This document shows positions 44,297 through 57,240 of a stretch of DNA of 64,000 nucleotides, one piece after another (position 1 is the first letter of the stretch; each line of letters opens with the position of its first letter). The notes under the pieces were generated by a model, which saw nothing but the letters and a program-made list of their open reading frames with translations, did no database searches and was not told where the DNA came from. The stretch is from Coenobita brevimanus (lineage: Eukaryota > Arthropoda > Malacostraca > Decapoda > Coenobitidae), in the NCBI GenBank assembly GCA_032717465.1, contig CM064748.1, forward strand, positions 9,267,621 to 9,331,620, written 5' to 3'. The position numbers and the translations under genes are program-made.

Positions 44297-44314
44297 CCTG
44301 ATGAGAGGTCGCCA
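44297..44314 (-). other. Primer-binding site of gypsy-like copy 2
   Basis: On the minus strand TGGCGACCTCTCATCAGG lies 7 bp inside the 5' LTR end. It differs slightly from copy 1 outside the TGGCGACCTC core. Confidence 0.7.
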
Positions 44315-44320
44315 AATTTA

Positions 44321-45102
44321 TGTTACGGAACAGAGAAAGATAACGTACACTTTAAGTGAGAATGCTAAAAATCATTACTGTCCCGTAAAGTTCCAGGTTC
44401 AAAACAAAAGAGTTAGGTAAAATTACAAGTTAAAGTTTAATGCTCAAACTAACAACAAAACATTCAGGACTCATAAGGATAATGTAATGGCAAATAAACA
44501 GGTTAAATATATGGTTAACTGCAATAGCCTCATTAACACGAAATTAGCAAGAGTAAATTTATCTAAGTCAGCCCTGATAAAATGAGATACCAGATAATAC
44601 TCAGTGAATGCCAGATAAATAATTACAGATACAAACTATTATCAAAAATAACTGACACAACCCAACATTAATCAAAACCTCACTAGGCCTAAGAATTAAC
44701 CTTATGCTACACAGTACAAGAAAAAATGCAACAACAGTTATACTCAAATTACACACAGCTGCTAGATGTTTGGAGATTTCTTGAGCACTCACAATAATAA
44801 TAATTGTACAGGGGAGGACAGAGATGTGAACAAAATGAGGAGCAGATCTAAGTGGCAATGATGCAGAGACTGAGCTCATTATATAGGGGCTGGCAGAGCC
44901 TGATACAACTTGTAAGAGGACGCGCAAATGAAAGCCATGGGGACATAGAGTTCACAATCCCGCTCTGGACAACAGAGAGAACGACTTACTCTACTATAAC
45001 GGTAGAAGGGGGGGACTGAGGCAGAACACGCTCGTGATCAAACATGCAGCAACCGTGCGTTAAAATTACACAAAGGATGATGAAATCATAGGCTATGTAA
45101 CA
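44321..45102 (-). repeat. 5' LTR of gypsy-like copy 2
   Basis: A direct repeat of 39716-40497. The host (TA)n resumes at 45103. Confidence 0.95.
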
Positions 45103-45551
45103 ATATATATATATACTGTTGAATACATCACCATATCCTCTGTCACTGAACGACTTTGTCCATTCCTTCGATGGTGGGAGAATAGCCATCATCATCACCT
45201 ATGTTTTCATTCATCCACCCGGCCAGGCAGTTATTTAGGAGGCATAATTATACAGTACAGTATTATGTAGGTGCAGTTGGGAACGGGACAAGACGCTCTG
45301 TAGTAGTGGGAATAATATTATTATCATTATTAATCGACCTTCACTGATGTCAGTAGCTTCTTACATGCAACCAAACGTAAATATAGCCACAGACACATGC
45401 CAGCATTCGACACATACCACATTCTACGCACATACATACATACAGACAGACAGACACATACATTACAGTATACCAACACATTCATCCATACACAAAGATG
45501 ATGATGATGATGATGTTGGGCAAAGTCTATTCTCTCTCAAGAAACGAATGT
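45103..45551. other. Spacer between X3 and H2A copy 3
   Basis: No gene is seen. It continues the X-H2A spacer after the gypsy insertion. It contains CATA/CAGA simple repeats and (GAT)n near 45500, and matches 7800-8190 reversed. Confidence 0.8.
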
Positions 45552-45567
45552 GGCTCCTAAAGGAGCC
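45552..45567 (-). terminator. Histone mRNA 3' stem-loop, H2A copy 3
   Basis: Minus-strand GGCTCCTTTAGGAGCC, identical to the other two H2A copies. Confidence 0.92.
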
Positions 45568-45605
45568 GATGGAGGTGAAGAAGAAGAAGGATTTCTTGGA
45601 AGTGT

Positions 45606-45968
45606 TTACTTCTTCTCCATCTTCTTGGGGAGCAGCACAGCCTGGATGTTAGGCAGGACACCTCCCTGGGCGATGGTGACGCCAGAGAGGAGCTTGTTGA
45701 GCTCCTCGTCATAATGGATAACCAACTGCAGGTGACGGGGAATGATACGAGTCGTCTTCTTGTCACGGGCTGCATTGCCAGCCAGCTCAAGCATTTCAGC
45801 TGCTAGGTACTCCATGACTGCAGCCAAGTAGACGGGGGCACCAGCACCCACACGCTCGGCGTAATTGCCTTTACGAAGGAGACGGTGGATCCTGCCAACG
45901 GGGAACTGGAGCCCAGCCCTGCTAGATCGGGACTTGGACTTTCCCTTCACCTTGCCATGTCCGGACAT
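45606..45968 (-). CDS. Histone H2A, copy 3
   Basis: 120 codons on the minus strand, complete with promoter and stem-loop. Differences from the usual arthropod form include the missing GGK in the tail, R3H (MSGHGK), V to M in [23 protein letters not shown] and KKMEKK. Several are G-to-A changes at CpG (CGT to CAT). The LQLV and Y are common to all three copies here. It is divergently arranged with an H2B promoter, 200 bp apart, as in many arthropod arrays. Confidence 0.95.
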   Translation of the reverse strand: MSGHGKVKGKSKSRSSRAGLQFPVGRIHRLLRKGNYAERVGAGAPVYLAAVMEYLAAEMLELAGNAARDKKTTRIIPRHLQLVIHYDEELNKLLSGVTIAQGGVLPNIQAVLLPKKMEKK

Positions 45969-46173
45969 GGTAGTAGCAGTAGTATCGTCTTCGTCGTCGC
46001 TGGAGTAGGAAGACCTTCAGGAGAAGACTATTGCGTCACCTGCCCGCGACCTTCCCTTAAATACCCGTCTTCCCGATCCAGCCCCATCCCACCCGCGAAT
46101 GGGAACGAGGCAGAAGCTGGGCTGCGATCGGGCAGCAATCACATATAAGGATTTCAGCAAGCGTGTCCCCCCC
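45969..46173. promoter_or_regulatory. Divergent H2A-H2B promoter
   Basis: The H2A side (leftward) has TATTTAA (complement at 46057-46063), then GCGGGCAGGTGACGCA. In copy 1 this is the sequence that follows the tail of LINE R. The H2B side (rightward) has TATAAG at 46144-46149, then GCGTGTCCCCCCC at 46161-46173, immediately followed by the 5' end of LINE S. The downstream half of that H2B 5' UTR is at 51753. Confidence 0.8.
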
Positions 46174-46778
46174 ATCACTTGGTGACGACGCCTAACCGGA
46201 AGGACGCGTGTCTCAACCGCTCGCTCCTTAGCTCTCACTCTGTGACTCCCTGCCTTCATCAAAGCTGCCTAACGACTTTGTCGGCATGTGCTACCCACCC
46301 ACTCATCACCTCATTAAATAAACTTCACCCATTCATCACCTCATTAATAAACTTCACCCACATCATTCCTCCTACCGCTTTTCCTGTCTTCTTCTAATTT
46401 ATCTGTTATTACTAACCCCTGCTCTTTTGTGAATTCGGAGATACTTCCGGGACCCCCCCACTACCTTGTTGGGGCCACGGACATAACAGTAGCCGGGGGT
46501 CCAGGAGATATAGCCGTGCGCCTGAGAGACTCGGCCTTTTTGTTCTCCTACTTCCTTCCCATCTTGCTGGTGATAGATTGGCTAGGACTTCGGTCCTAAC
46601 AATCTGGAATCACCCTGCTCTCACAACAAGTTTAGTGATCAGGGTAACGGCGCCAACACCTCATCCTGCACACCCATTGCACCCCGGGATCTGTGCAAAA
46701 GTGTGGTGATTGGTTTTCTTCCCCCTCTTTTTTATTAACGTCATGCGCTACACTCTCCCCCTCCCTCCCCCTTGATTA

Positions 46779-48356
46779 ATGATGGCTTTCTCAGTTAAGT
46801 TCAAATGTACCCTCCCCTCCCTGCCTTCAGACCCTGGTCAGACCTTTTTTTGCATCACCGAAACTCCCTTTGTTAACCTTTTTTCAAGTGCAAAAGACAA
46901 AATCATTAAGATCACCTTGGCCTCTCAGGCTCATCTAGATTCATATCTCTCCCCCAGTAACCTGCCCAAATACTCCCAGGCTGGATATGAACTGATCTCA
47001 ACTCCTGAGCTAAAAGCTGCCTGTACAATAATTGCCTGTAATGTTACCAAATATGTTCTCAGACACACCGATGATGACCTTATGACTGAACTGTCCCTGA
47101 AAAACGACATTCACGCCACCCACATTGTTCGCTTTGACAATTCAAACAACATCAAGATTCTCTGTGCTTCACCTCAAGAGGTACAGAAACTTCATTCACA
47201 CGGTGTCAGAGCGTTCAATACAATCATCCCACCCAGCAACCTTAGACTCGAACAGTGGTTTGATCTTGCTCAATGCTTTAGATGTTACCAGTATGGGCAT
47301 CCAACTCGATCATGCAAAAAAACTCAAATCTGCTCAAAGTGCTCTGCCCAAGGTCATTTTCATACAAACTGCACCAGCACTACTACTAAATGTATTAATT
47401 GTGGCGAATGACATATTGCAATCGCCGGAAACTGCCCTATTAGAAAAAATCTTCTAAAGGACGTAAGGGCTAACCGCCAGCCTGCACAGCATATCAACAC
47501 GCCTCAATCATACACAGCACCCCAACAAACTTCATCCACCATGTCATATGCCCAAGCCACTCAGAACTCACAGCCCCCAACCCAAGCACCCACCACTCAT
47601 CCAACACCCCCCAACACCACCCCTCCCAATCCATCTTCCATTTCACCCTTTCCCCCCAACGTTACCGCAGTTGTCATGTCCGCCCTAGCCCAAGCTCTGT
47701 ACTCTGATGTGCCCTTTGCATCCATCATCAATGATGCTCTAGCAGCCAATAATTTGTCCACCATAATCATCCCCCCTTCATGGCACACAGCCAAGAAATC
47801 GCCTCACATCTTCACCCCCCCTTCTCAGCAAACTGGCAACACCTCCCACACCTCAGTCCCTCCCACCTCACCCCCTCCCATCCCCTCCACCTCTCATTCG
47901 TCCTTCCCCTGCACTCCCAACCCACCCACCACACCCACTCACCCTAAACCTCATCCCACTCCTGCATCCTCAAACGCACTCCCATCTTCCCCCCCTCACC
48001 ATCCCTCCCCTCCTGCTGATTCACGTCATCCTAACCAAACCACCCAGCCCCCCACCCCATCTCCCTCCACCAGCACAACCCCCAACCAACCTAACTCCAT
48101 GCCCCCTCCACCTACCCCAACCACCCCCCTCACCTGCGATCGAGATCGCAGCATCTCTTGCAAACGCAAGGCGGCTGACTCTCCCGAATCCCCCTCCTCC
48201 CTCTCCCCTTCAGTTCACACACATCAATTACGCTCCAGGAAACGCAGTGCCCCCCCTCCCAAAAAGAGAACCCCATCCTTCTTCCCTGCCTCCCCCAGAA
48301 ATACCACATACATAGCACATTCAGATTCAGTTCAACACGATCACCATCATGCTTAA
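46779..48356 (+). pseudogene. LINE S ORF1 with a nonsense codon
   Basis: From the ATG at 46779. An RNA-recognition-like N-terminal half precedes zinc knuckles CFRCYQYGHPTRSC and CSKCSAQGHFHTNC, and the start of a third, CINCGE. There TGA (47409-47411) replaces a probable Trp, and the frame continues as HIAIAGNCP. A long proline/serine/threonine-rich tail follows, with a basic segment near the end (LRSRKRSAPPPKKR). ORF1 ends by overlapping the ORF2 start in ATGCTTAA. Confidence 0.85.
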
Positions 48357-51061
48357 AATCATCCAGTTTAACATTAGACACTATTACGCAAACAGGCACC
48401 TACTTACTCAACTCATTCACGAACACGACCCAGACATAATATTACTCAACAGCACTTGCACCAACAACACCAGAACAATCAAACACTATGGCTACACTAC
48501 ACTTCAAACCGACGAGAGTCCACACGACGGAGTTGCTATCATGATGGACACACAGGCACTTCCTAGCAGTTAAAACACACACTACTCTTGGCCCCCTCAT
48601 AGTCTCCACCACATACACCAGACCCAACACTGGCATCCCCTTCACAGACATAAACAGACTCTTCAATAACACTGCACCAACACTATTCATTTCAGACCTA
48701 AATGCACAACACGGGACATTCCAACACAGCACAACCAACAATCATGGACGACAAATGTTCACTATATACCAACACAAAAGATTAAATTTCCTAGGACCTG
48801 ATTTTCTCACAACATTTACACCTAGGGGATCAGGTAAGCCAGATCTCATCTTCACCAATAGATCATTTAACATTTTTCATCACCACATCACCCCCGGCCC
48901 CATGTCTGGGTCTGATCACATCCCCATTATAATGTCCATCTCCACCAACCCGATCCTGATCCCCAGTACACCACACTATGACTACCTACACGCAGACTGG
49001 GATGCCTTTACACAAACCCTTTCAGAACAAGAATACACCACTGACTATGAGGGAAAACACCACACTGACATTGAAGAACAATGTAAACATCTACACACGT
49101 GCATACTCAACACTGCCAACATTACCATACCCACAACCACACACACACCTATTCACACATTCATACCATCAATACGTACACAACGACTCCTAGTGTGTTA
49201 CCGTCGTCGGTTTGAACAAAACAAAAACAACTTAGGCCAAGTGCGGTTCGATCTATCACACCTTCGGACACATGTAATTAATAGCCTTGAATCCGACCAC
49301 AATGCACACTGGCGACGTCTCATACAAACTGCACAAAAGCACAGGAAAACAAAGCCCTGGGAATTCTGGAAACACATTCGCCGACTCAAGGTCTGTAACT
49401 TACCTAGAGTTAGGAAATTAATTGTTAACAACAGAGAAATCACAGAACCCAGGGAAATCACAAACACATTAAAAAATGCATGGCAACACGTATACCACCC
49501 TAACCCTCCTCATCCTGCCGCAACACGTCACATAAGACATATAGAACAACACCTTCACACCATCCACGAACATATCACACAAGACGCAAACATACACATA
49601 AACAACCTAGACATACAGAACCCCCTCACTGCTCCCATACTGGTCGAAGAAGTCAAGTCTATGCTCACTAGAACTCCAAAGAAGGCGCCGGGTGCCACAG
49701 GCATCGGACATCACATACTCAAACACCTCCCAGACACATTCATAAATGCACTTACACACTTATACAACGCTGCCTTGGCATCCGGCTACTTTCCGGATAC
49801 GTTTAAGACCGCGACAGCAACTCTAATCCCTAAAAAAGACAAGACAACAACAGACCCTTTAAACTTCAGGCCCATTAGTTTACTCGAAGTGCTAGGAAAA
49901 ACGTTCGAACGAATCATCAACAGTAGATTACGCCAATACTTAGAAGACGAAAACCTTCTTTCCCCCAGACAGTTTGGTTTCAGACCTAGACGATCCACAC
50001 AGGACGCCCTAAACATCATCACCAATTACTTACATATCAACCAAAACATCCGCAATGCATACAAGACAGCCCTTATTACTCGTGACGTAAAACGTGCATT
50101 TGACTCTGTTTGGCACGCAGGCCTGAAGTACAAAATCTGCGAACAATTCAACTTTCCCTCACTCATTAAAAATCTACTTTGCAATTTTCTAGACAACCCC
50201 ACAATGCGCATTAAATTTAAAAATAATAACTCAGACTTTTTCCAGCTTCATGCAGGTGTATCTCAGGGCTCCGTCCTCACACCCACCCTCTACACACTCT
50301 ACACAAATGACATCCCCACCCCACTACATGACGATTCACTCACCATCCAATACGCAGACGACATTACTCAACTTGTACGATCAACGACAATTGACGGAAT
50401 TACCAACAAAGCGAGCATAGAGCTAGACCGAATTGCACGATGGGAGCAGAAGTGGCGGATTCAAGCGAATCCCTTGAAATGCACAGTAACATATTTTCGT
50501 ATTAAATCAGCCAACCCCCGCCCACTTTTTCTAAATTCGCGTGATCCCGATCGCGTTCCCATTCCTATTAGGAATACTTGCACCGTACTTGGTCTTACAT
50601 ACGACAAAAACTTGAAATTCCATCATCATATACGAGGCAAGGCAGGCGTGGCTGGCACTGCACTCACACAAATATACCGGTTCCGTAGTGCAACATCGTC
50701 AACTAAATTTCATCTATATAAAGCACTGATCAGACCACTGCTCACGTATTCACCATTAAGTCTATCTCTTTCGGCCAAAAGCAACATTCTAAATTTACAG
50801 AGAGTTCAAAACAAAGCCATACATTGGGCACTGAGCATACGGTGGGATGATTTTATCACCAACATACACTCTCATGAACGCGCCAACATTCCACCCATCA
50901 ACACTTACCTTCACCACCTACAACAAAAACAAATCACCAAACTCACCGACGTTCACACTGACTTCATCGACTTTTTCATCCGGATCACACCCCCCACACG
51001 ACCTCTAGCCAACCTCTTCCACCCTGACGCAAGACCTCCACCAACCCCATTGTTCACTTAA
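48349..51061 (+). pseudogene. LINE S ORF2 (APE and RT), one frameshift
   Basis: The ATG at 48349 lies 8 bp before the end of ORF1. The APE domain starts IIQFNIRHYYANRHLL and shifts frame near 48560. In the next phase it continues (FISDLNAQHG, GKPDLIFTN, SGSDHIPIIMS). The RT has LIPKKDKTTTDPLNFRPISL, GFRPRRSTQDAL, AGVSQGSVLTPTLYTLY and the catalytic YADD. There is no RNase H before the stop at 51061, as expected for Jockey-type elements. Confidence 0.88.
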
Positions 51062-51752
51062 GCACCAATAGTTTATTTTACTGACCGTTTTATTAATTAA
51101 CTACTTAGTTCACCCCCTGCAATTCAATTATGACTCAAAACCACCCCTACACCTATTACCAAAATCACAGCAGCCACGTATAACCCGCCATCCTCATATC
51201 CAGCACCCCCGCCTCAGACCCTGACCCCCCATACTCCCCTTCCTCCACCCCTCCCCTTTCCTTATCCCCCTACCCAAGCCCCCTAGGGCTACAACACCTT
51301 ACCCCAACACCCGTATCCTACTATCCTTCCCAGGCTCCTGGAGCCGGAAAAATCAGATGAACCTGAGAGGCAGCCAATAAGCTAATGCTTGGCAGAGAAA
51401 GCCGTAGCGACTCACTCCTCCCTCCCTTAAGTAACAACACTATGCACGTGCGAGACCCCCCCCCCCTTCCCAACACCAAACACACGCACGTTGGGTTAAG
51501 CCCCGACACTCTTTCTCTTAGTCTAAATTCTTCCTCTCCTACTTAAAAAAAACAAAAAAAAAAAAAACATGCACTTTACACAATGCAACCAGGACCAGAG
51601 CTCTCAGTAAGGCCGGGAGACTAAACTAAGGCCTAGTTCCTGCCACCACGTGTCGTCGTCCTGGTTGCATAACACTCATCACATATACACAATCATTCTT
51701 TACCTTCCTTCCTTTCCCCCCTTTTTCAATACGTCATTATTATTATTATTAT
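51062..51752 (+). other. LINE S 3' UTR
   Basis: C-rich untranslated sequence with poly-A near 51545 and a (TTA)n tail at 51735-51752. No gene is seen. Confidence 0.7.
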
Positions 51753-51762
51753 GCGTCCCCCA

Positions 51763-51922
51763 CACACACCACAAAGCCAGTCAGGAGACAGGACGTGTGT
51801 GCTGGGCATTCCCCAGGTCCTGTTCTCCCCACTTACTCTTTTTTAATCAGCCCAACACCACTGACCGGGCTAATGTATGGCCCGGCCTGCACTATATGTG
51901 CAGGAAATCTTTCAACAACAAC
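51763..51922 (+). mobile_element. SINE copy 1, in the H2B 5' UTR
   Basis: A 160 bp insert flanked by the 10 bp duplication GCGTCCCCCA (51753-51762 and 51923-51932). The body starts CACACACCACAAAGCC. The 3' end has GGGCTAATGTATGGCCC and a CCTGCACTATATGTGCAGG hairpin, then a CAACAACAAC tail. The body is homologous to the SINEs at 55956 and 63746. No tRNA, 5S or 7SL origin was recognised. Confidence 0.88.
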
Positions 51923-51999
51923 GCGTCCCCCATGTCGACTCATTCTCTCGCTCACTCCCGCACCGTGCACATACTACCGTCTGACTCGTCAGCGACGCC

Positions 52000-52371
52000 A
52001 TGCCACCCAAGACCTCCGGAAAGGCTGCCAAGAAGGCTGGCAAGGCCCAGAAGGCCATTGCCAAGGGAGACAAGAAGAAGAAGCGTAGGAGGAAGGAGAG
52101 CTACAGCATCTACATCTACAAAGTGCTCAAGCAGGTCCACCCTGACACCGGCGTTTCCTCCAAGGCGATGTCTATCATGAACTCTTTCGTGAATAACATC
52201 TTCGAGCGCATTGCTGCAGAGGCTTCAGGCCTGGCACACTACAACAAGCGTTCAACCATCACCAGCCGGAAGATCCAGACAGCCGTCAGGCTGCTCCTCC
52301 CTGGCGAGCTGGCCAAGCACGCCGTGTCTGAGGGCACCAAGGCTGTCACCAAGTACACCTCCTCAAAGTAG
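52000..52371 (+). CDS. Histone H2B
   Basis: 123 codons from ATG 52000: a lysine-rich tail [15 protein letters not shown], then the fold from [19 protein letters not shown] to the end VTKYTSSK. Three changes fall at conserved fold positions. VNNIF where VNDIF is usual is D68N in human numbering. ASGLAH for ASRLAH is R79G. SRKIQ for SREIQ is E93K. The 5' UTR carries LINE S and a SINE, which push the original TATA box 5.9 kb upstream. The SINE-side 5' UTR up to the ATG is otherwise intact. Confidence 0.95.
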   Translation: MPPKTSGKAAKKAGKAQKAIAKGDKKKKRRRKESYSIYIYKVLKQVHPDTGVSSKAMSIMNSFVNNIFERIAAEASGLAHYNKRSTITSRKIQTAVRLLLPGELAKHAVSEGTKAVTKYTSSK

Positions 52372-52404
52372 AGAGGTTACGCTCTTGGCCTTTTCAACAT
52401 TTCC

Positions 52405-52420
52405 GGCTCCAATCGGAGCC
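52405..52420 (+). terminator. Histone mRNA 3' stem-loop, H2B, with unusual loop
   Basis: GGCTCCAATCGGAGCC keeps the 6 bp stem, but the loop is AATC, not TTTA/TTTC as in the H2A and H3 genes here. The loop uridines are known to matter for SLBP binding. Confidence 0.85.
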
Positions 52421-52489
52421 ACAAGATTTTCGATAAAAAGGGAAAAGACAGACTTACAAATTATCCTCTCTGGAACTCTGGTTTATCGA

Positions 52490-52534
<45 letters not shown>

Positions 52535-54530
52535 TTTCCCTTCATGTCTTTCTTTCTTTCTTTCTTTTTTCCCATCATGTCTTTCTTTCTTTTCCGCAAC
52601 GGTGGTTTGGGATGGGCACAATCGAAATGTTTTGAACTAGGGTTGGGGGTTAAAACAATTGAGTCAAAATAAAAGAGTAAATATGGGCGTGCGCGCCTTC
52701 TTAATCATCTGGAGAACCAACAACAACAACAACAACGTACCGTCGCCCCAAGAAGTGACGGCACAGTTTCAGATTGCTTCGGTCACTCTCCACTCCCATA
52801 CGTTCTATGAAAACAGTGAATATAAGGTAAACATTCAATGCCTTCATCACGTCATGCCAAATAACGTATATATTATATCGCGAAAATAATGATGTAAAAT
52901 GAATAACAGAAGGCAGTGCTATATTAGATGGTAACACTTAGTTATCTTTCCCGATTTGAATGAATGTGAAATGTATTAACTTCGCGCGCGGTGGCCAGTA
53001 CGCCTATAACTCCCGGTCACGGTTAATTTTTTTTTTTTTTTTTTTATAATAAACTCTAATGTCCTGCTCAACAGAAAATGCTTATTTAGAAGTTTTGAAC
53101 TCAATGATTTGTTTATGAACCTCTGCATTTTATTACTCTTGCGAATCGATTATGCACTGAGGATATCAGACACTGACAGAAGGTAGCATTCTCCAAGGAG
53201 CTCCGACTCTGATGTACGGTAGGCATTTTTTTTTTTTTTTTTTTAATACTTCTTTCACCGATAGCCCTCTGTCTTATATGAAATAATCCGGAGATTTCTC
53301 TTTATGGGAAACTGGCCAAAGGCAGTGTAATAACTGCATGTCCTTGAGTGAATGTTATCTCCTTTCGTGCGTGTTGATCGAAACATTTAAAATAGCTTAA
53401 TGGCTTACGCATCCTTCCCTCTTTCTGTCGTCGTCCATGGAGACATTGGAAACGGAAATAAATGACTTGAAATTATTCCCTAGTATTGTAACGGAAATTA
53501 TTTTGTAACTAATAATTAATCATTTCCAATGTTTATTGAAGCTCCCTTTGGTTCAGTCTTACGCTACCCAAAAATCACTGCCTGTTACCATGCTAGATTT
53601 GAACGCCACAAAATCATTATTCCCGACTCTCCCTGAGCGACAGTTGTGAAATATCAATTAGTTCCGTTTACGAATTCCTATTATCGTAACTAACCAACTG
53701 CTTCCTACAATAATTTGGAAATATACAGATAACTGGCCATGGATTTATTGTTTTTTGTAACAATTTTACGTATTAGGTTTCACCTCGTACAGATATAAGG
53801 AAGAGTATGGACACTATCGCTGACCGAAAACTTCTGGATACTCCGCCGGCACTTCTTAGGCCGACTGTACCAACCAACACACTCGACAGGCGTACAGTAA
53901 ATACATACATGACATCGTATCATGCATATTCATGTCAGTCTACAATCTGTACGTACATACAACAACACATGTGCACAAATACATTTATACTGTGTACGCA
54001 GTGACCTACACATGTACGTACACACTAAGTCATGCTCACATACACACAAGCCCTCATACCTCCGTACACACACACACACACACACACACACGTACAGTAT
54101 AAACATACAACATTCATACATACATACATACATAAATACACACGCTCAACTGCAGGTAAAAATCGATGGGTTCAGGTTCTTTTTTTTTTTTTTTTCGTCA
54201 GTATATTAACGGAAGGATTTAACGTGCGTTCGTGGCCACTGTCAAACCTTCATAACGGGTACAGAGACTCTCCTAATATGCAGCGGGAATGCCTTTCTCC
54301 TTGTTCAAACCTGTGTACGTTTATGAGGGCGTGACTGAATCGATCAGGAAGTAAATGAAACAGGCAAATAACGACAACAAAAACTGCGACGTTAACAAGA
54401 GATCAACCAAAGAAATAAACGAATAGGCAAGTTGCCCCTCCTCCCCCCCCCCCAAAAAAAAAGGAAATGAATGATTGAAAAAAGGATGAATCAATGCATG
54501 TATGTAACTATATAAGTACAGTTCATTCGT

Positions 54531-54566
<36 letters not shown>

Positions 54567-55016
54567 TCATACGTCCGCACACACAGACATACATGCTCAC
54601 AAAGACACACAAATACATAGGTACAGTATAAACATACATACACGAGCACAACTGCAGTAGGCGAAAATCGATGGGTTCAGGTTCACCCTTTTTTTTTTTT
54701 TTTTTTTTTTCCAGCATAGTAACTGAAGGATTCACCGTGCGTTCATGACGGATATAGAGAGCATCTCCTAATATGCAGCGGGAATGACTTTCTCATTGTG
54801 CGAACCTGTGTACCTTTATGAGGGCGTGAGTGAATCGATGAGTAAGTAAAAGAAACAGGCAAATAACGAAAACAAAAACTGCGACGTGAACAACAGATCA
54901 ATAAAAGAAATAAACGAATAGGCAAGTATTCCCCCCTTCAAAAAAAAAGTAATTGATTTAAAAGAACAAAAAAAAAAATGAATGAATGAATGCATGTCGG
55001 TAAGTAATGGAGCTCA

Positions 55017-55066
<50 letters not shown>

Positions 55067-55107
55067 CATGCTTCGCTGCGGAAAAGCAAGAGATGATATA
55101 TGGAAAC
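52421..55107. repeat. H2B-H3 spacer with a roughly 490 bp tandem duplication
   Basis: No gene is seen. Simple repeats include (CT)n at 52495-52527, T-runs at 53027 and 53227, (CA)n at 54064-54092 and (TG)n at 54536-54565 and 55017-55063. A duplicated block is marked by CGAATAGGCAAGT near 54421 and 54914 (offset 493). The right two-thirds is the reverse complement of 8840-10710. Confidence 0.8.
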
Positions 55108-55955
<848 letters not shown>

Positions 55956-56116
55956 CACACACCACAAAGCCAGTCAGGAGACAGGACGTGTGTGCTGGGC
56001 AATCCCCTGGTCCTGTCCTCCCCACTTACTCTTATTTTTAACCAGCCCATACCCCACCGAACGGGCTAATGTATGGCCCGGCCTGCACTATAGGTGCAGG
56101 GAAACTTTGAACGAAC
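55956..56116 (+). mobile_element. SINE copy 2, in the H4 5' UTR
   Basis: A 161 bp insert between GCGGGGTCGTCA at 55944-55955 and its duplicate at 56117-56128. It has the CCTGCACTATAGGTGCAGG hairpin and a GAACGAACG tail. Copy A of the H4 promoter (near 22745) shows the same site unoccupied and undupli­cated. Confidence 0.92.
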
Positions 56117-56178
56117 GCGGGGTCGTCATCATTGTTGGTGCTGGGAGCGGAGCAGACACTCACTACTGCTGGTTCTGA

Positions 56179-56508
<330 letters not shown>

Positions 56509-56581
56509 GAGGGTGCGTGCATAACTGCCTGGCACTATTCCACCTGGCCACGGCAAAAGCACATAACAACAACAACCCCCA

Positions 56582-56598
56582 GACCTCTTTTAGAGGTC
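56582..56598 (+). terminator. Histone mRNA 3' stem-loop, H4 copy B
   Basis: GACCTCTTTTAGAGGTC, the same 17-base hairpin as H4 copy A, 73 bp after the stop. Confidence 0.8.
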
Positions 56599-57240
56599 CA
56601 CACCTAATTTCTGTGAAAGAGAATGAATGAAGGCATAGTAGTATAAGTAAATGCAGACGTTGAGCAGGTTAGCTAGCACCAAAATTAAGTTTTTTTTTTT
56701 TTTTTTAAATGTAACGGATATGAAGACATGTAATGCAACCCAACCAACTCTTTACCACACCTAACATAACCAACCCTAACCTACCTGAACCATACCAAAC
56801 CTCCCTCCCTCTCTCTCTCTCTCTGGCAGTTATATAAAAAAAAAAAAAAGGGGGGGTTAGGCAACTGTCAATTTTGCTTCTACATCTTCTAATTTTAATG
56901 GACGTCTGCATACACATACATTATCACTTATTGTGCTGGTCCATTGCTTTCTCTGTCCCTCTGATCTAACCCCCCCCCCCATTTCAGGAAAGCTTTCTCC
57001 ATACCTATCAGGGCAATTTCCATCCTGTTGCGAGAGCATCTCTTCTGCTGTGCTCCGGGAGTCGCCTCCATAAATTGTGAAGGCAAATCCCACTATTCCA
57101 AGGTATTTCTGCCTTCATATGCACGAGCAGCAAACTTGAAGGATGCACCTAGAGATTAGAAGACACAGTCAGTCACGTCAGTGAGGCACCACACACACAG
57201 TGCATGATATGAATGCCTAAGTGTTAGACAGACAGAATGT
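56599..57240. other. H4-X spacer (RTE-free)
   Basis: No gene is seen. Contains T/A runs, a (CT)n run at about 56800-56824 and CACACACA. It is the intact counterpart of 18501-18919 plus 22012-22268 and shows the empty site for the RTE insertion at 56825-56830. Confidence 0.8.

Larger units (their letters stand above)
39716..45102 (-). mobile_element. Gypsy-like LTR retrotransposon, copy 2, with the same truncated pol
   Basis: A minus-strand copy of the element at 1634-7019. LTRs are at 39716-40497 and 44321-45102. The flanks are ATAT on both sides within a (TA)n run. The coding region is open, and the pol deletion junction is identical to copy 1. Confidence 0.93.
46174..51752 (+). mobile_element. 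LINE S, Jockey-like, in the H2B 5' UTR
   Basis: A two-ORF LINE without RNase H. It starts 30 bp after the first base of the H2B TATA box and ends in a (TTA)n tail at about 51752. The H2B 5' UTR sequence GCGTCCCCCA resumes directly after. The Jockey assignment rests on the ORF1 zinc-knuckle type and on RT motifs such as QFGFRPRRSTQDAL and IQYADDITQLV, and is inferred from memory. The copy is inactive: one nonsense codon in ORF1 and one frameshift in ORF2. Confidence 0.85.

Noticed and set aside
55956..56060. tRNA-type A and B boxes in the SINE body
   Set aside because: No good match to either box at proper spacing was found by eye, so the SINE origin is left open.
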